Below are positions 52,985 through 64,000 of a stretch of DNA of 64,000 bases, one piece after another (position 1 is the stretch's first letter; every line of letters starts with the position of its first letter). Both the position numbers and the translations under genes were made by a program. The notes beneath the pieces were generated by a model. It did no database searches, was not told the origin of the DNA, and saw only the letters and a list, made by a program, of their open reading frames with translations. Source of the DNA: Arcobacter suis CECT 7833 (GTDB lineage Bacteria > Campylobacterota > Campylobacteria > Campylobacterales > Arcobacteraceae); assembly GCF_003544815.1 (NCBI RefSeq), contig NZ_CP032100.1, forward strand, positions 2,418,001 through 2,482,000, read 5' to 3'.

Positions 52985-53686
52985 CTATGATTTTTTAGTT
53001 CTTAAAATAGCTTCATACATATATTCAGCCCGGTTCCAATCTTCAAGTGTATCAATATCTTGAACAAGAAATCTAGGAAGAATAATTGGAATGGAGTCTC
53101 TGCCAAAAATAATCTCATCTGATTTTATATTAAAATTTATCCAATAAAACTGTCCTGCATCTTGATAAGCCTCTTCTAAATCTTGACTTCTTTTAGAAAA
53201 ATTCTCAGGCCAAAACATTTCACATTTTTCATCTTTTGTTATTTTAAATGTTCGTTGAATTGGAAATGGCATTGATGTACAAGAAAAAGCATTTTTTGCA
53301 CTTGAGTTTTTTAATTTTTCAAGCCCTTCAATCAAATACTTTTCATCTAAAAAAGGAGCCGTTGCATAAATAGTACAAACAAAATCATAAGTTTCACCAA
53401 CACTTTTTAAATACCCTAAAGCATGATTTACAACCGCTCCCGTTCCCGTAAAATCATCACTTAACTCTTTTGGACGCATAAATGGAACAATAGCTCCATA
53501 TTCTTTAGCAATTTTTGCTATCTCTTCATCATCAGTTGAAACAATAACTTTATCAAAAAGCTTAGATTTTAATGCAACTTCTATACTGTAAGCTATTAAA
53601 GGTTTTCCATGAAATAGTTTTATATTTTTTCTAGGAATTCTTTTACTTCCACCACGAGCTGGAATAATTGCTACTGTTTTGTTCAT
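52985..53686 (-). CDS. pseF: Pseudaminic acid cytidylyltransferase
   Basis: A 233-residue CMP-sugar synthetase. It has the N-terminal AIIPARGGSKRIPRKNIKLF, VIVSTDDEEIAKIAKEYGA, and the PseF-type VPFMRPKELSDDFTGTGAVVNHAL. It activates pseudaminic acid as CMP-Pse, the donor for Maf. It overlaps pseC by 4 bp. Confidence 0.9.
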   Translation of the reverse strand: MNKTVAIIPARGGSKRIPRKNIKLFHGKPLIAYSIEVALKSKLFDKVIVSTDDEEIAKIAKEYGAIVPFMRPKELSDDFTGTGAVVNHALGYLKSVGETYDFVCTIYATAPFLDEKYLIEGLEKLKNSSAKNAFSCTSMPFPIQRTFKITKDEKCEMFWPENFSKRSQDLEEAYQDAGQFYWINFNIKSDEIIFGRDSIPIILPRFLVQDIDTLEDWNRAEYMYEAILRTKKS

Positions 53687-54810
53687 TTTAAAATTTCCAA
53701 TATCTTTTCACAAACATAATTTTGTTCTTCGTGGGTTAAATTTGGATAAATAGGTAAACTTATAGCTTTTTTATAATATTCATCCATCACTGGTGTAATT
53801 TCATCTCCAAAGCCTAAATTTTTATAATATGGTTGTTTGTTTATAGGAATATAATGAAGCTGTAAACCGATATTATTTTCTCTCATTTTTAAAACAAACT
53901 CTTTTTTATCAATATTGAGTTTTTCAAAATCTATTTTGATTACATACAAATGATAAGCACTATTATTTGTAAAAGTATATAAAGGTTTTATAAAATCTAT
54001 TTTAGAAAAAAAGTCATCATATCTTTTAGCAATTGCACGTCTTAAATATAAAAAACTATCAAGTTTTTTTATTTGAGATAAACCCAAAGCACATGAAATA
54101 TCAGTTAATCTATAATTAAATCCAAGTTCAATCATATCATAGTGCCAAGGAGCGATATCAGCTCTTGGACTCATTCCATGACCTCTTAAAAGTAAAAGTT
54201 TTTCATATAACTCTTTAGAGTTTGTTGTAATTGCTCCACCCTCACCAGTAGTTATTTGTTTTACTGGATGAAAAGAGAAAATTGAACAATCACTATTTAT
54301 ACAACTTCCAGCTTTTATTCCCTCAAATACTGCACCAATTGAGTGAGCGCAATCTTCTAAAACTTTTATATTATAAGTTTCTTTTAAATATTTTAATTTT
54401 CTTTGATTTACTGGATTTCCTGAAAAATGAACCACATAAATAGCTTTTATTGAAGAATCTTTTTTTAGCTCCTCTTCACATAAATTTAAATCTATATTTC
54501 CATCTTCTTTGATGTCCACAAAAATAGGTTTGGCATTAACATATAAAATAGAGTTTGAAGTTGCTAAAAAAGAGTTTGGAGTTGTTAGAACTTTATCATT
54601 TTCATTTAATAAAACAAGAGAGGCTAAATGAAGCGCTGCTGTTCCATTTGATACAGCAACACAATATTTTGAACCACAATAAGAAGCAATTTTTTCTTCA
54701 AATTCTTTTACTTTTGGACCAGTTGTCAAAAAATCTGATTTTAAAATCTCAATTACACTATTTATATCGTCTTCGCTAATAGTTTGTTTTCCATAAGGTA
54801 TGAAATTCAT
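53683..54810 (-). CDS. pseC: UDP-4-amino-4,6-dideoxy-N-acetyl-beta-L-altrosamine transaminase
   Basis: A 375-residue DegT/DnrJ/EryC1 aminotransferase. It shows GPKVKEFEEKIASYCGSKYCVAVSNGTAALHLA, the DCAHSIGA motif and the PLP lysine in FSFHPVKQITTGEGGAI. It makes the second step of pseudaminic acid synthesis from the PseB product. It starts immediately after pseB and overlaps pseF by 4 bp. Confidence 0.91.
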   Translation of the reverse strand: MNFIPYGKQTISEDDINSVIEILKSDFLTTGPKVKEFEEKIASYCGSKYCVAVSNGTAALHLASLVLLNENDKVLTTPNSFLATSNSILYVNAKPIFVDIKEDGNIDLNLCEEELKKDSSIKAIYVVHFSGNPVNQRKLKYLKETYNIKVLEDCAHSIGAVFEGIKAGSCINSDCSIFSFHPVKQITTGEGGAITTNSKELYEKLLLLRGHGMSPRADIAPWHYDMIELGFNYRLTDISCALGLSQIKKLDSFLYLRRAIAKRYDDFFSKIDFIKPLYTFTNNSAYHLYVIKIDFEKLNIDKKEFVLKMRENNIGLQLHYIPINKQPYYKNLGFGDEITPVMDEYYKKAISLPIYPNLTHEEQNYVCEKILEILK

Positions 54811-55860
<1,050 letters not shown>

Positions 55861-55920
55861 TTATATTTTAATCTTCTATATGTAATAATCTACAAAAACA
55901 TTTTAAAAGGCTTTTCAAAT

Positions 55921-56127
55921 ATGCAAAATAGTTCTATTCCAGAAGATATTATAAAAATACAAAAAAAATTGACAACACTTGAAAAAGATTCAAGAAATTA
56001 CAAAAAATATACAAAAATTCTTGCAAAACATATCAAATCTCATACAATGAAAAAAAGAGTAAATTCTCATATTAAAACTATAGAAAATATTGAAAAGATT
56101 GAACAAAAAGAAAAAGAAGAGAGTTAA
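55921..56127 (+). CDS. Small basic coiled-coil protein
   Basis: A 68-residue protein predicted to be mostly helical and charged (IIKIQKKLTTLEKDSRNYKKYTKI and a Lys/Glu-rich tail). It has no Cys and no membrane segment. A Shine-Dalgarno-like AAAAGG lies upstream. It sits between pseB (divergent) and recA (100 bp downstream). I do not recognise it; it may be real given its length without stops and good start. Confidence 0.5.
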   Translation: MQNSSIPEDIIKIQKKLTTLEKDSRNYKKYTKILAKHIKSHTMKKRVNSHIKTIENIEKIEQKEKEES

Positions 56128-56227
56128 TACAAAAAAATATTGCAAATTGTAATAAAAATCCTTAGCTTGTAAAAAATCTGCTAAAATCCCAACATAAAAT
56201 TAAGAATAAACTAATACAGGAATTAAC

Positions 56228-57277
56228 ATGGATGACAATCAAAGAAAATCATTAGACTTGGCAATTAAACAAATAGACAAAACATTTGGAAAAGGAACTC
56301 TTATCAGACTTGGTGACAAAGTTGTAGTTCCAACTGAAACTATTAGTACAGGTTCATTAGGACTAGATTTAGCACTTGGTGTTGGTGGTCTTCCAAAAGG
56401 AAGAGTTATTGAAGTTTATGGACCTGAATCTTCTGGTAAAACAACACTTACTCTTCATGCGATTGCTGAAGCTCAAAAAGCTGGTGGAGTTTGTGCCTTT
56501 ATTGATGCGGAGCATGCTTTAGATGTTGGTTATGCAAAAAACTTAGGTGTTGATACAGATAACTTACTTGTTTCTCAACCAGATTTTGGTGAGCAAGCTT
56601 TAGAAATTCTAGAAACAGTAATTAGAAGTGGTGCTGTTGATTTAGTTGTAATTGACTCGGTTGCTGCCTTAACTCCAAAAGTTGAAATTGATGGTGATAT
56701 GGATGACCAACAAGTTGGTGTTCAAGCAAGACTTATGTCTAAAGCTTTAAGAAAAATCACTGGTTTATTAAATAAAATGAATTGTACAGTTATATTCATT
56801 AACCAAATAAGAATGAAAATTGGAATGACAGGTTATGGAAGTCCAGAAACAACAACTGGTGGAAATGCTCTTAAATTTTACTCATCAGTTAGACTTGATA
56901 TTAGAAGAATTGCAACACTTAAACAAGGTGAAAATTCAATTGGAAATAGAGTAAAAGTAAAAGTAGTAAAAAATAAAGTTGCAGCTCCGTTTAAATTAGC
57001 AGAATTTGATATTATGTTTGGTGAGGGTATTTCAAAAACTGGAGAATTAGTTGATTATGGTGTTAAACTTGACATTGTTGATAAAGCTGGTGCTTGGTTC
57101 TCTTATGGAGATTCAAAAATTGGGCAAGGAAGAGAAAATTCAAAAGTATTTTTAAGAGACAATCCTGAAATAGCGAAAGAAATTGAGAAAAAGATTCTTG
57201 AATCTATGGGAATTAATGATGCATTAATAAGTAGTAGTTCAGATGAACTTGAAGATGCAGCTGACTTAGATGAATAA
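56228..57277 (+). CDS. recA: Recombinase RecA
   Basis: A 349-residue RecA. It has the Walker [14 protein letters not shown], Walker [14 protein letters not shown], the L1 region [24 protein letters not shown] and [19 protein letters not shown], and an acidic tail [11 protein letters not shown]. It forms filaments on single-stranded DNA for recombination and SOS signalling. No LexA-type box is evident upstream. A hairpin follows the stop codon. Confidence 0.98.
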   Translation: MDDNQRKSLDLAIKQIDKTFGKGTLIRLGDKVVVPTETISTGSLGLDLALGVGGLPKGRVIEVYGPESSGKTTLTLHAIAEAQKAGGVCAFIDAEHALDVGYAKNLGVDTDNLLVSQPDFGEQALEILETVIRSGAVDLVVIDSVAALTPKVEIDGDMDDQQVGVQARLMSKALRKITGLLNKMNCTVIFINQIRMKIGMTGYGSPETTTGGNALKFYSSVRLDIRRIATLKQGENSIGNRVKVKVVKNKVAAPFKLAEFDIMFGEGISKTGELVDYGVKLDIVDKAGAWFSYGDSKIGQGRENSKVFLRDNPEIAKEIEKKILESMGINDALISSSSDELEDAADLDE

Positions 57278-57280
57278 ATA

Positions 57281-57307
57281 AATCAAAGAAGATTTTCTTC
57301 TTTGATT
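57281..57307 (+). terminator. Hairpin after recA
   Basis: AATCAAAGAAG (57281-57291), a 5-nt loop and CTTCTTTGATT (57297-57307): an exact 11-bp stem a few bases past the recA stop. There is no T-run right after it, so it may act in mRNA stability as well as termination. Confidence 0.65.
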
Positions 57308-57398
57308 AAAAAAACCTACAAAATTATCTCATTCAAAAAACTACAAAAGCAAACAACAAATTTATTTTAGCTATAATCTATACAAATTATGAATATAG

Positions 57399-58682
<1,284 letters not shown>

Positions 58683-58691
58683 TAATGATTG

Positions 58692-58934
58692 ATGAAGCAA
58701 AAAATGCGTGCATATAACAAGTTTATAGTAGTTGCCCTATTTTCTTTAGTGCTAACTATTTATCTTTCATATCACGCAACTAATGTTCTTTTTGGGGATA
58801 ACTCTTTACAAGTTTATAATTCTTTGAAATATAAAAAAGAGTATCTCGAAGAAGAGATTTTGAGATTGCAAAAAGAAAATGCTTATTTACAAAAAGAGTA
58901 TTTTGAATTAAAAAACTTGGAGCCAGAAGAATGA
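58692..58934 (+). CDS. FtsB/DivIC-like septum protein
   Basis: About 80 residues: a short basic N terminus, one membrane helix (FIVVALFSLVLTIYLSYHA) and a periplasmic coiled coil (YLEEEILRLQKENAYLQKEYFELKN). This is the FtsB/DivIC layout. ATG at 58692 is preferred over the TTG just before it. It begins 10 bp after eno, as FtsB does in many proteobacteria, which supports a role in the divisome. Confidence 0.75.
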   Translation: MKQKMRAYNKFIVVALFSLVLTIYLSYHATNVLFGDNSLQVYNSLKYKKEYLEEEILRLQKENAYLQKEYFELKNLEPEE

Positions 58935-59659
58935 AAACTTTATTTTTATTTGTATTAACAGTTATTTTAGCCTTAAATCTAAATGCTAGAGAGAATCCAT
59001 TTGAACCAACTGATGCTTTTGAAGATGAAGTTGGAAAGATTGTGGGAATGGATGAAAATGCAGTAAGAAAATCTATGGAAGAAACTCCTTACATTAAAGA
59101 AATGCAAGAAAAAATGTCTAATGTTTCTGGGCAAGGTGAGAGTAAAAATAAAGTTGAAGAGAATATAAATAAAACTGTTCCAACAACTGGTTATTCAAAA
59201 AAAGAAGTTGATTCTTTAATTCAAAAAACACAAAAACAAACTGAACAAAAAGCAAAAGAATTAGTTAAAAAAGAAGTTCAAAAAACAACAGAACCAACTC
59301 AGGTTGTTTATGTGAAACCAAGAGCTGATGTTACAGATGAAGAATCTTTATTAACTAAAAATATTTTACCTTACTTGAAAGTTGAATACAATGATAATAA
59401 ATTTATAATACATTCTGAGCATAAAGTTTCAAAAAAGTTTTCTGTTGATAAAGAAAATAAAATTATTATTGATTATAAGGGAATTGTCGAATTTAATACA
59501 AAAAAAGAGAATTTAGAATCTCAAACTTTTAAAAAGATTGCCGTTGGAAATCATAAAAAAGAGGGATATTATAGAATTGCAATTGAGTTAATTGATAAAC
59601 CTTCAAAATTTGAAGTTGATTACAAAGATGATCTAATCACTATTACGAAAAAAAACTAA
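58931..59659 (+). CDS. AMIN-domain periplasmic protein
   Basis: A 242-residue exported protein with a signal peptide (FLFVLTVILALNLNA), a Lys/Gln/Glu-rich central region predicted coiled coil (about residues 95-125), and a C-terminal AMIN-like beta domain (about 145-240; IIHSEHKVSKKFSVDKENKIIIDYKG). AMIN domains bind peptidoglycan or target division and pilus secretin proteins. It overlaps the FtsB-like gene by 4 bp, consistent with a cell-envelope or division role. Confidence 0.75.
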   Translation: MKTLFLFVLTVILALNLNARENPFEPTDAFEDEVGKIVGMDENAVRKSMEETPYIKEMQEKMSNVSGQGESKNKVEENINKTVPTTGYSKKEVDSLIQKTQKQTEQKAKELVKKEVQKTTEPTQVVYVKPRADVTDEESLLTKNILPYLKVEYNDNKFIIHSEHKVSKKFSVDKENKIIIDYKGIVEFNTKKENLESQTFKKIAVGNHKKEGYYRIAIELIDKPSKFEVDYKDDLITITKKN

Positions 59660-59662
59660 TTT

Positions 59663-59698
59663 AAAAAAGATAGATTAAAAAAATATAATCTATCTTTT
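59663..59698. terminator. Bidirectional terminator
   Basis: AAAAAGATAGATT (59663-59675), a 10-nt loop and AATCTATCTTTTT (59686-59698) make a 13-bp stem with T-runs on both strands. It separates the convergent AMIN and bioB genes. Confidence 0.83.
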
Positions 59699-59711
59699 TA
59701 TTTAAAAACTA

Positions 59712-60566
59712 CTATCTACTTTTACAATCAAGTGCAATTGTGTAACCTAAAGCTTCAATAGCATCAATATCTTCTTGTGCAGTTTTTCCAGCTGTTGTTA
59801 AATAATCTCCAACAACTAAAGCATTTGCTCCATATTTAAATACATCATACTCTTGCTCTTTAAACATCAATTCCCTACCACCAGCAATCATAATCATTTG
59901 ATTTGGTAAATACTCTCGTGAAAGCTTGATTAAGTCAAATGCTTCTTCTCTTGTAATTGAATTTTTAACTATAGGAAGTGCTTCATTTGGGTGGAAAAAG
60001 TTAATTGGAACTGACATTGGTTCAAGTGATGCGATTGATTTTAACATTGAAATTCTATTCTCTTGAGTTTCTCCAAGTCCAAAAATTCCACCAGTACATA
60101 ATTGAAGACCAGCTTCTTTTGCATTTAGACAAGTTTGGTATCTATCTTCCCAAGGATGTGTTGTACAAATTTCATTATAAAACTCTTGAGCCGTTTCTAA
60201 ATTGTGATTGTAGTTTTCAATTCCATGTTTTTTTAGCTCTTTTAATTGATCTAAAGTAGCAATTCCATTACATGCAATTAGTGATAACTCATCACCAAGT
60301 TCTTTTTTAATAGCACTTGCCGCTCGACAAACATAATCTAATCTTTTATCATCAAGTCCAGTTCCTGCTGTTACTAAACAAAAACCTATTGCTCTATTTT
60401 TTCTTGCAATTATTGCTTCTTTTACAATATCTTCAACTTCTTTTCTTCTGTATCTTTGAATATCTGCTTTATATTTAACACTTTGTGTACAGAATTTACA
60501 GTCTTCGTTACAAGTACCACTTTCTATATTTGATATTGCACATAAATAAATTTTATTTTCGCTCAT
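59712..60566 (-). CDS. bioB: Biotin synthase
   Basis: A radical-SAM enzyme of about 284 residues that inserts sulfur into dethiobiotin. The 4Fe-4S motif is CNEDCKFCTQS. YNHNLETAQEFYNEIC and CTGGIFGLGET are BioB segments, and MIAGGRELMF lies near the end. ATG at 60566 with the upstream AAGAAGAG is a better start than the ATG at 60599. It overlaps the phosphoesterase gene and is the last gene of the murB-topA unit. No other bio genes are in this window. Confidence 0.93.
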   Translation of the reverse strand: MSENKIYLCAISNIESGTCNEDCKFCTQSVKYKADIQRYRRKEVEDIVKEAIIARKNRAIGFCLVTAGTGLDDKRLDYVCRAASAIKKELGDELSLIACNGIATLDQLKELKKHGIENYNHNLETAQEFYNEICTTHPWEDRYQTCLNAKEAGLQLCTGGIFGLGETQENRISMLKSIASLEPMSVPINFFHPNEALPIVKNSITREEAFDLIKLSREYLPNQMIMIAGGRELMFKEQEYDVFKYGANALVVGDYLTTAGKTAQEDIDAIEALGYTIALDCKSR

Positions 60567-61068
60567 ATTTATACTCTTCTTTTTGGAATAATTTTTCATT
60601 AATATTTTTAAAAAAACGCGTGATTATATACTCATTTTCTTTAATCTCTAGTTGTAAACACTCTATTAGAGGTTTTTCTCTTGCACACACTTCTCCTGGA
60701 TTTAAAAATAGAGTTTTATTTTTATAATCACACTCAAAAATATGTGTATGACCAAAAATAATTACATCACTATCGGGGGTTAAATGATAAGGTAAATGCA
60801 TAAGTTTGAAAGTTATATCTTTGATTTTAAAATAATAAGGTTCTTGTTTGATATTGTATTTAGATGATAAATGAAGTAAGTTTCTATCATTATTTCCAAA
60901 TACTGCAATATATTTTAATCCTGATTCTTCTAAATGTTCAAGATTTTTTTCAATACAAAAATCACCTGCATGCACTAAATATTCGCTATTGATTTCTTTT
61001 AAAAAATCAATAACTTCTTTCGTATAGTCACTTTTTAGGTGACTATCTGATAATATGCCAATTTTCAT
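60553..61068 (-). CDS. YfcE/MJ0936-type metallophosphoesterase
   Basis: A 171-residue calcineurin-fold phosphodiesterase. Metal ligands are in GILSDSHLKS (Asp, His), HAGDFC, FGNNDRN, the LMHLPYH segment and IFGHTHIFE. Substrates of this family include simple phosphodiesters; the true one is unknown. It lies 6 bp after topA and overlaps the bioB start. Confidence 0.85.
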   Translation of the reverse strand: MKIGILSDSHLKSDYTKEVIDFLKEINSEYLVHAGDFCIEKNLEHLEESGLKYIAVFGNNDRNLLHLSSKYNIKQEPYYFKIKDITFKLMHLPYHLTPDSDVIIFGHTHIFECDYKNKTLFLNPGEVCAREKPLIECLQLEIKENEYIITRFFKNINEKLFQKEEYKYERK

Positions 61069-61074
61069 GATTTA

Positions 61075-63432
61075 TTACTTAACACTCTTTTTTGTTGTAG
61101 TTTTTTTAGCTGTTGTTTTTTTTGCAACAGGTTCTTTTTTTGTAGTAGTTTTTTTAGAACTTCCTGCTTTGGGAGATTTTGAATCTTTTGCTATTATTTC
61201 TAAACATTGCTCAAGAGTTAAATCATTTGCTTCAGTTCCTTTTGGAATTTTAAAGTTTTTTCTACCTTGTTTAATATATGGTCCATATTGACCTATTAAA
61301 ATTTGGATTTTTTCTTTATCAAACGATTTAATTGTTGATTTTTCTTTTACTTCATCTAAATCTTTTATAATCTCTAAGGCTCTATTTACATCTACAGTAT
61401 ATGGATCATCAGTTTTTAATGAATAATATTTTGTTTTAACTTGTAAATATGGTCCAAATCTTCCAATATTTGCTTTAATTTCATCACCATTTTGATCCAT
61501 TCCAACAACCCTTGGAAGTGTAAATAAAAACATTGCTTCTTCAAATGTAATTGTGTCCATATTTAAGTGATCCGGAATTGCTACAAATTTCGGTTTTTCT
61601 TCATCATCTTTTGTTCCAATTTGAATAAATGGTCCAAATCTTCCAACTCTTGCACTTACAGGTTTTCCTGATTTTGGATCAGTTCCAATTTCTCGCACTT
61701 GCAAATAATCTTCTTTATTTACGCTAGTCTCTTTTTCATCAATAGTTTTTTTGAAATTTCCATAAAAATCTCTCATCACTTCTTCCCAAGCAATTTTTCC
61801 AAGGGCAATTTCATCAAACTCTTCTTCGATTTTTGCTGTAAATCCTAAATCTACAATATCAGAAAAATGATCAACTAAAAAACTATTTACAACTTCACCT
61901 GTTGGTGTTGGAATCAGTTTTTTATCTTCTGTTTTTGTTACATATTCTCTTGCTTGAATTGTTGAAATTGTTGGAGCATAAGTTGATGGACGTCCAATTC
62001 CTTCACTTTCAAGTTTTTTTACAAGTGATGCTTCTGTATAACGAGCAGGTGGTTTTGTAAAATTTTGTTCTGATTCTAAGTTTTCTAACTCTAAAATTGT
62101 TCCAACTTCTACATTTGGTAAGATTTTTTCAGTACTATCAAGTGCAGCTTCTGGATTATCACTACCTTCTGTATATGCTTTCATAAATCCAGCAAAAATA
62201 ATTCTTTGACCTTTTACTTGAAATTCAAACTCTTTATTTTTTCCTGCTTCAATTTTGTATGTTGTATTTGCAATTTTTGCAACTGCCATTTGAGTAGCTA
62301 ATGTTCTTTTCCAAATTAAACTATAAAGTTTATATTGAATATTTTCAACATAAGATTTAATCATACTTGGTCTTAAAGCTAAATTTACAGGTCTTATTGC
62401 TTCATGGGCTTCTTGTGCACCTTTTGCTTTTGATTTGTAAACTCTTGGTTTTGGAAGAGAATATTCTTTTCCATATTCTTCTTCAATTACTGCTTTTGCA
62501 GCACTTGTAGCAACTGTTGAAAGGTTTAATGAGTCAGTTCTCATATAAGTAATCAAACCACCCGTATGACCTGGGATATTTCCTACATTTCCTTCATAAA
62601 GTTGTTGAGCTACAATCATTGTTTGTTTTACTGAAAGTCCAAGTTTTCTACTTGCTTCTTGTTGCAGTGTTGAAGTTGTAAATGGAGCAGCTGGATTTCT
62701 AGTGCTATCTTTTTCTTCAATATCTATAAGTTTGTAAATACCTTGGTTTAATGAAGCTTCAATTTTTAAAGCTTGTTCTTCATTTGAAACTTTTGATGTT
62801 TTTCCGTCTATTTTTGCAAGTTCTGATTTTAATTCAGGATTCATAAAATCAGCTTTTACTCTCCAATACTCTTCTGGAATAAAAGCTCTTATTTCATTTT
62901 CTCTGTCAACTATGATTCGAACAGCCACAGATTGAACTCGACCTGCGCTTAAACCATATCTTACTTTTTTCCACAAAAGTGGTGAAAGTTCATATCCAAC
63001 GGCTCTATCTAAAATACGTCTTGCTTGTTGAGCATCAACTAAATGTTGATCCACATCTCTTGGATGAGCAAGTGCTTCTAAAATTGCATCTTTTGTAATT
63101 TCATGAAATACAATTCTTTTTATAGGATTTTTTTCGATTTTTAGTGCAGGAATTAAGTGCCAAGCAATTGCTTCCCCTTCCCTATCCTCATCGGCCGCTA
63201 GGTAAATGGTTGTATCTTTATTTATATGTTTTCTTAAATCACTTATTACTTTTTTCTTATCTGTTGATACTAAATATTTTGGTTTAAAGTTATCATTTGG
63301 ATCAAACCCTAATTGAGATTTTGGTAAGTCTCTTACATGACCCATTGAGGCCATTACTGTATAATCACTACCTAAAAATTTCGATATTGTTTTCGCTTTT
63401 GCTGGGGACTCCACTATTACTAAATTCTTCAC
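61075..63432 (-). CDS. topA: DNA topoisomerase I
   Basis: A 785-residue type IA topoisomerase. It has the Toprim domain LVIVESPAKAKTISKFLG and AADEDREGEAIAWHL, the catalytic Tyr in GLITYMRTDSLNLS, and VGRFGPFIQIG and IGRFGPYLQV C-terminal repeats. The usual four-Cys zinc fingers are absent; instead it ends with a Lys/Thr-rich tail (TTTKKEPVAKKTTAKK). It relaxes negative supercoils. Confidence 0.96.
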   Translation of the reverse strand: MKNLVIVESPAKAKTISKFLGSDYTVMASMGHVRDLPKSQLGFDPNDNFKPKYLVSTDKKKVISDLRKHINKDTTIYLAADEDREGEAIAWHLIPALKIEKNPIKRIVFHEITKDAILEALAHPRDVDQHLVDAQQARRILDRAVGYELSPLLWKKVRYGLSAGRVQSVAVRIIVDRENEIRAFIPEEYWRVKADFMNPELKSELAKIDGKTSKVSNEEQALKIEASLNQGIYKLIDIEEKDSTRNPAAPFTTSTLQQEASRKLGLSVKQTMIVAQQLYEGNVGNIPGHTGGLITYMRTDSLNLSTVATSAAKAVIEEEYGKEYSLPKPRVYKSKAKGAQEAHEAIRPVNLALRPSMIKSYVENIQYKLYSLIWKRTLATQMAVAKIANTTYKIEAGKNKEFEFQVKGQRIIFAGFMKAYTEGSDNPEAALDSTEKILPNVEVGTILELENLESEQNFTKPPARYTEASLVKKLESEGIGRPSTYAPTISTIQAREYVTKTEDKKLIPTPTGEVVNSFLVDHFSDIVDLGFTAKIEEEFDEIALGKIAWEEVMRDFYGNFKKTIDEKETSVNKEDYLQVREIGTDPKSGKPVSARVGRFGPFIQIGTKDDEEKPKFVAIPDHLNMDTITFEEAMFLFTLPRVVGMDQNGDEIKANIGRFGPYLQVKTKYYSLKTDDPYTVDVNRALEIIKDLDEVKEKSTIKSFDKEKIQILIGQYGPYIKQGRKNFKIPKGTEANDLTLEQCLEIIAKDSKSPKAGSSKKTTTKKEPVAKKTTAKKTTTKKSVK

Positions 63433-63486
63433 TAAAAAACCTTACATTATTTTTAAAGCCTGCATTCTAACATAAATAAATTAATT

Positions 63487-64000
63487 TTACTTGTAAATAA
63501 TAATCTCTTCTTCTATATCTATACTAAACTCTTCTTTTATTTTTTTCTTTGCTTCTGCTATCAGATATATCGCATCTTCAAAAGTTCCATCACCATAATT
63601 TACTAAAAAATTTGCATGTTGTTCTGAAAAACTCATATCACCTTGTTTTATACCTTTAAAACCAATTGCTTCAATTAATCTTCCTGCAAAATCGCCTTTT
63701 GGATTTTTAAAACAAGACCCAGCACTTGGAACATGAGGTTGATTATCTCTCATTTTATTGAACTCTTTTAGCATCTCTTTAGAAAATCCATATTCAATAT
63801 TAAAAACAACTTCATAAACTATTGTTTCTATTTTTGTTTCTCTATATGAGAAAGTTACATCTTCTTTTTTTATATATCCATCTTTTGTTTTTATACTATT
63901 TATATAATTAAACATTTCCCAAGATTTAAGTCCCGCATTCATTTTTACTAAACCACCCAAATTTCCAGGTAATTTTGCTAAAAACTCTAAGTTCGCGATA
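63487..64000 (-). CDS. murB: UDP-N-acetylenolpyruvoylglucosamine reductase (5' partial)
   Basis: The frame is open to the window edge (IANLEFLAKLPGNLGGLVKMNAG), so the N-terminal FAD-binding part lies outside. Visible are PGNLGGLVKMNAG, the conserved active-site GSCFKNPKGDFAGRLIE and SEQHANFLVNYG. MurB reduces the enolpyruvyl group to make UDP-MurNAc. About 171 residues are seen here. It leads the murB-topA-phosphoesterase-bioB run. Confidence 0.93.
   Translation of the reverse strand, partial: IANLEFLAKLPGNLGGLVKMNAGLKSWEMFNYINSIKTKDGYIKKEDVTFSYRETKIETIVYEVVFNIEYGFSKEMLKEFNKMRDNQPHVPSAGSCFKNPKGDFAGRLIEAIGFKGIKQGDMSFSEQHANFLVNYGDGTFEDAIYLIAEAKKKIKEEFSIDIEEEIIIYK

Overview
The window is a low-GC (clearly AT-rich) chromosomal stretch of a Campylobacterota bacterium. 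It fits Arcobacter/Aliarcobacter best. This rests on the recA-eno-FtsB-like-AMIN gene order, flagellin next to a Maf protein, a pseudaminic-acid gene set, the short TLR5-evading type of flagellin and overall protein similarity. The genus is inferred from family knowledge, not from a search. Most genes sit in tight, often overlapping operons. I saw no rRNA, tRNA, CRISPR array or insertion sequence.

Layout. 1-2.3 kb: 3' part of a TonB-dependent siderophore-type receptor. 2.4-7.6 kb: a minus-strand operon for late cobalamin assembly (cobT-like, cobU, cobS, cobC/D-like) with an SGNH hydrolase, a MarC protein and a transglutaminase-like protein in between. 7.8-14.4 kb: a DASS anion transporter, a TSUP exporter, a thioredoxin-DsbD pair, a rhodanese, and RimK with its partner protease. 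14.4-22.6 kb: a GGDEF/EAL signalling protein, psd, mltA, and the hrcA-grpE-dnaK heat-shock operon with its own promoter and a CIRCE-like operator. 22.6-34.1 kb: a TAXI binding protein, then a long minus-strand housekeeping run (SUV3-like helicase, ankyrin protein, glmU, coaBC, uppS, prepilin peptidase, lptF/G, truA), then trmA.

34.2-55.8 kb is the accessory highlight: a flagellar glycosylation island. It starts with flagellin (preceded by a structured leader of about 120 nt) and a convergent Maf glycosyltransferase-type gene. A plus-strand block follows: a PseG-like protein, a NeuB-family synthase, an MBL-GNAT-like fusion, three acyl carrier proteins, two adenylating enzymes, three SDR reductases, two KASIII-type condensing enzymes, an AAC(3)-fold acyltransferase, an FkbM methyltransferase and a second GNAT-like protein. 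The block ends tail-to-tail against pseB-pseC-pseF-pseH-like on the minus strand. Together these look like a nonulosonic-acid pathway plus a dedicated ACP-based line that builds an unusual acyl group, probably transferred to an amino sugar and perhaps O-methylated, before Maf places the sugar on flagellin. An 850-bp stretch inside the block (43.0-43.86 kb) is not empty: it holds a decayed minus-strand relative of the intact FkbM gene.

55.9-64 kb returns to core genes: recA, eno, an FtsB-like protein, an AMIN-domain protein, then bioB, a metallophosphoesterase, topA and the 3' part of murB on the minus strand.
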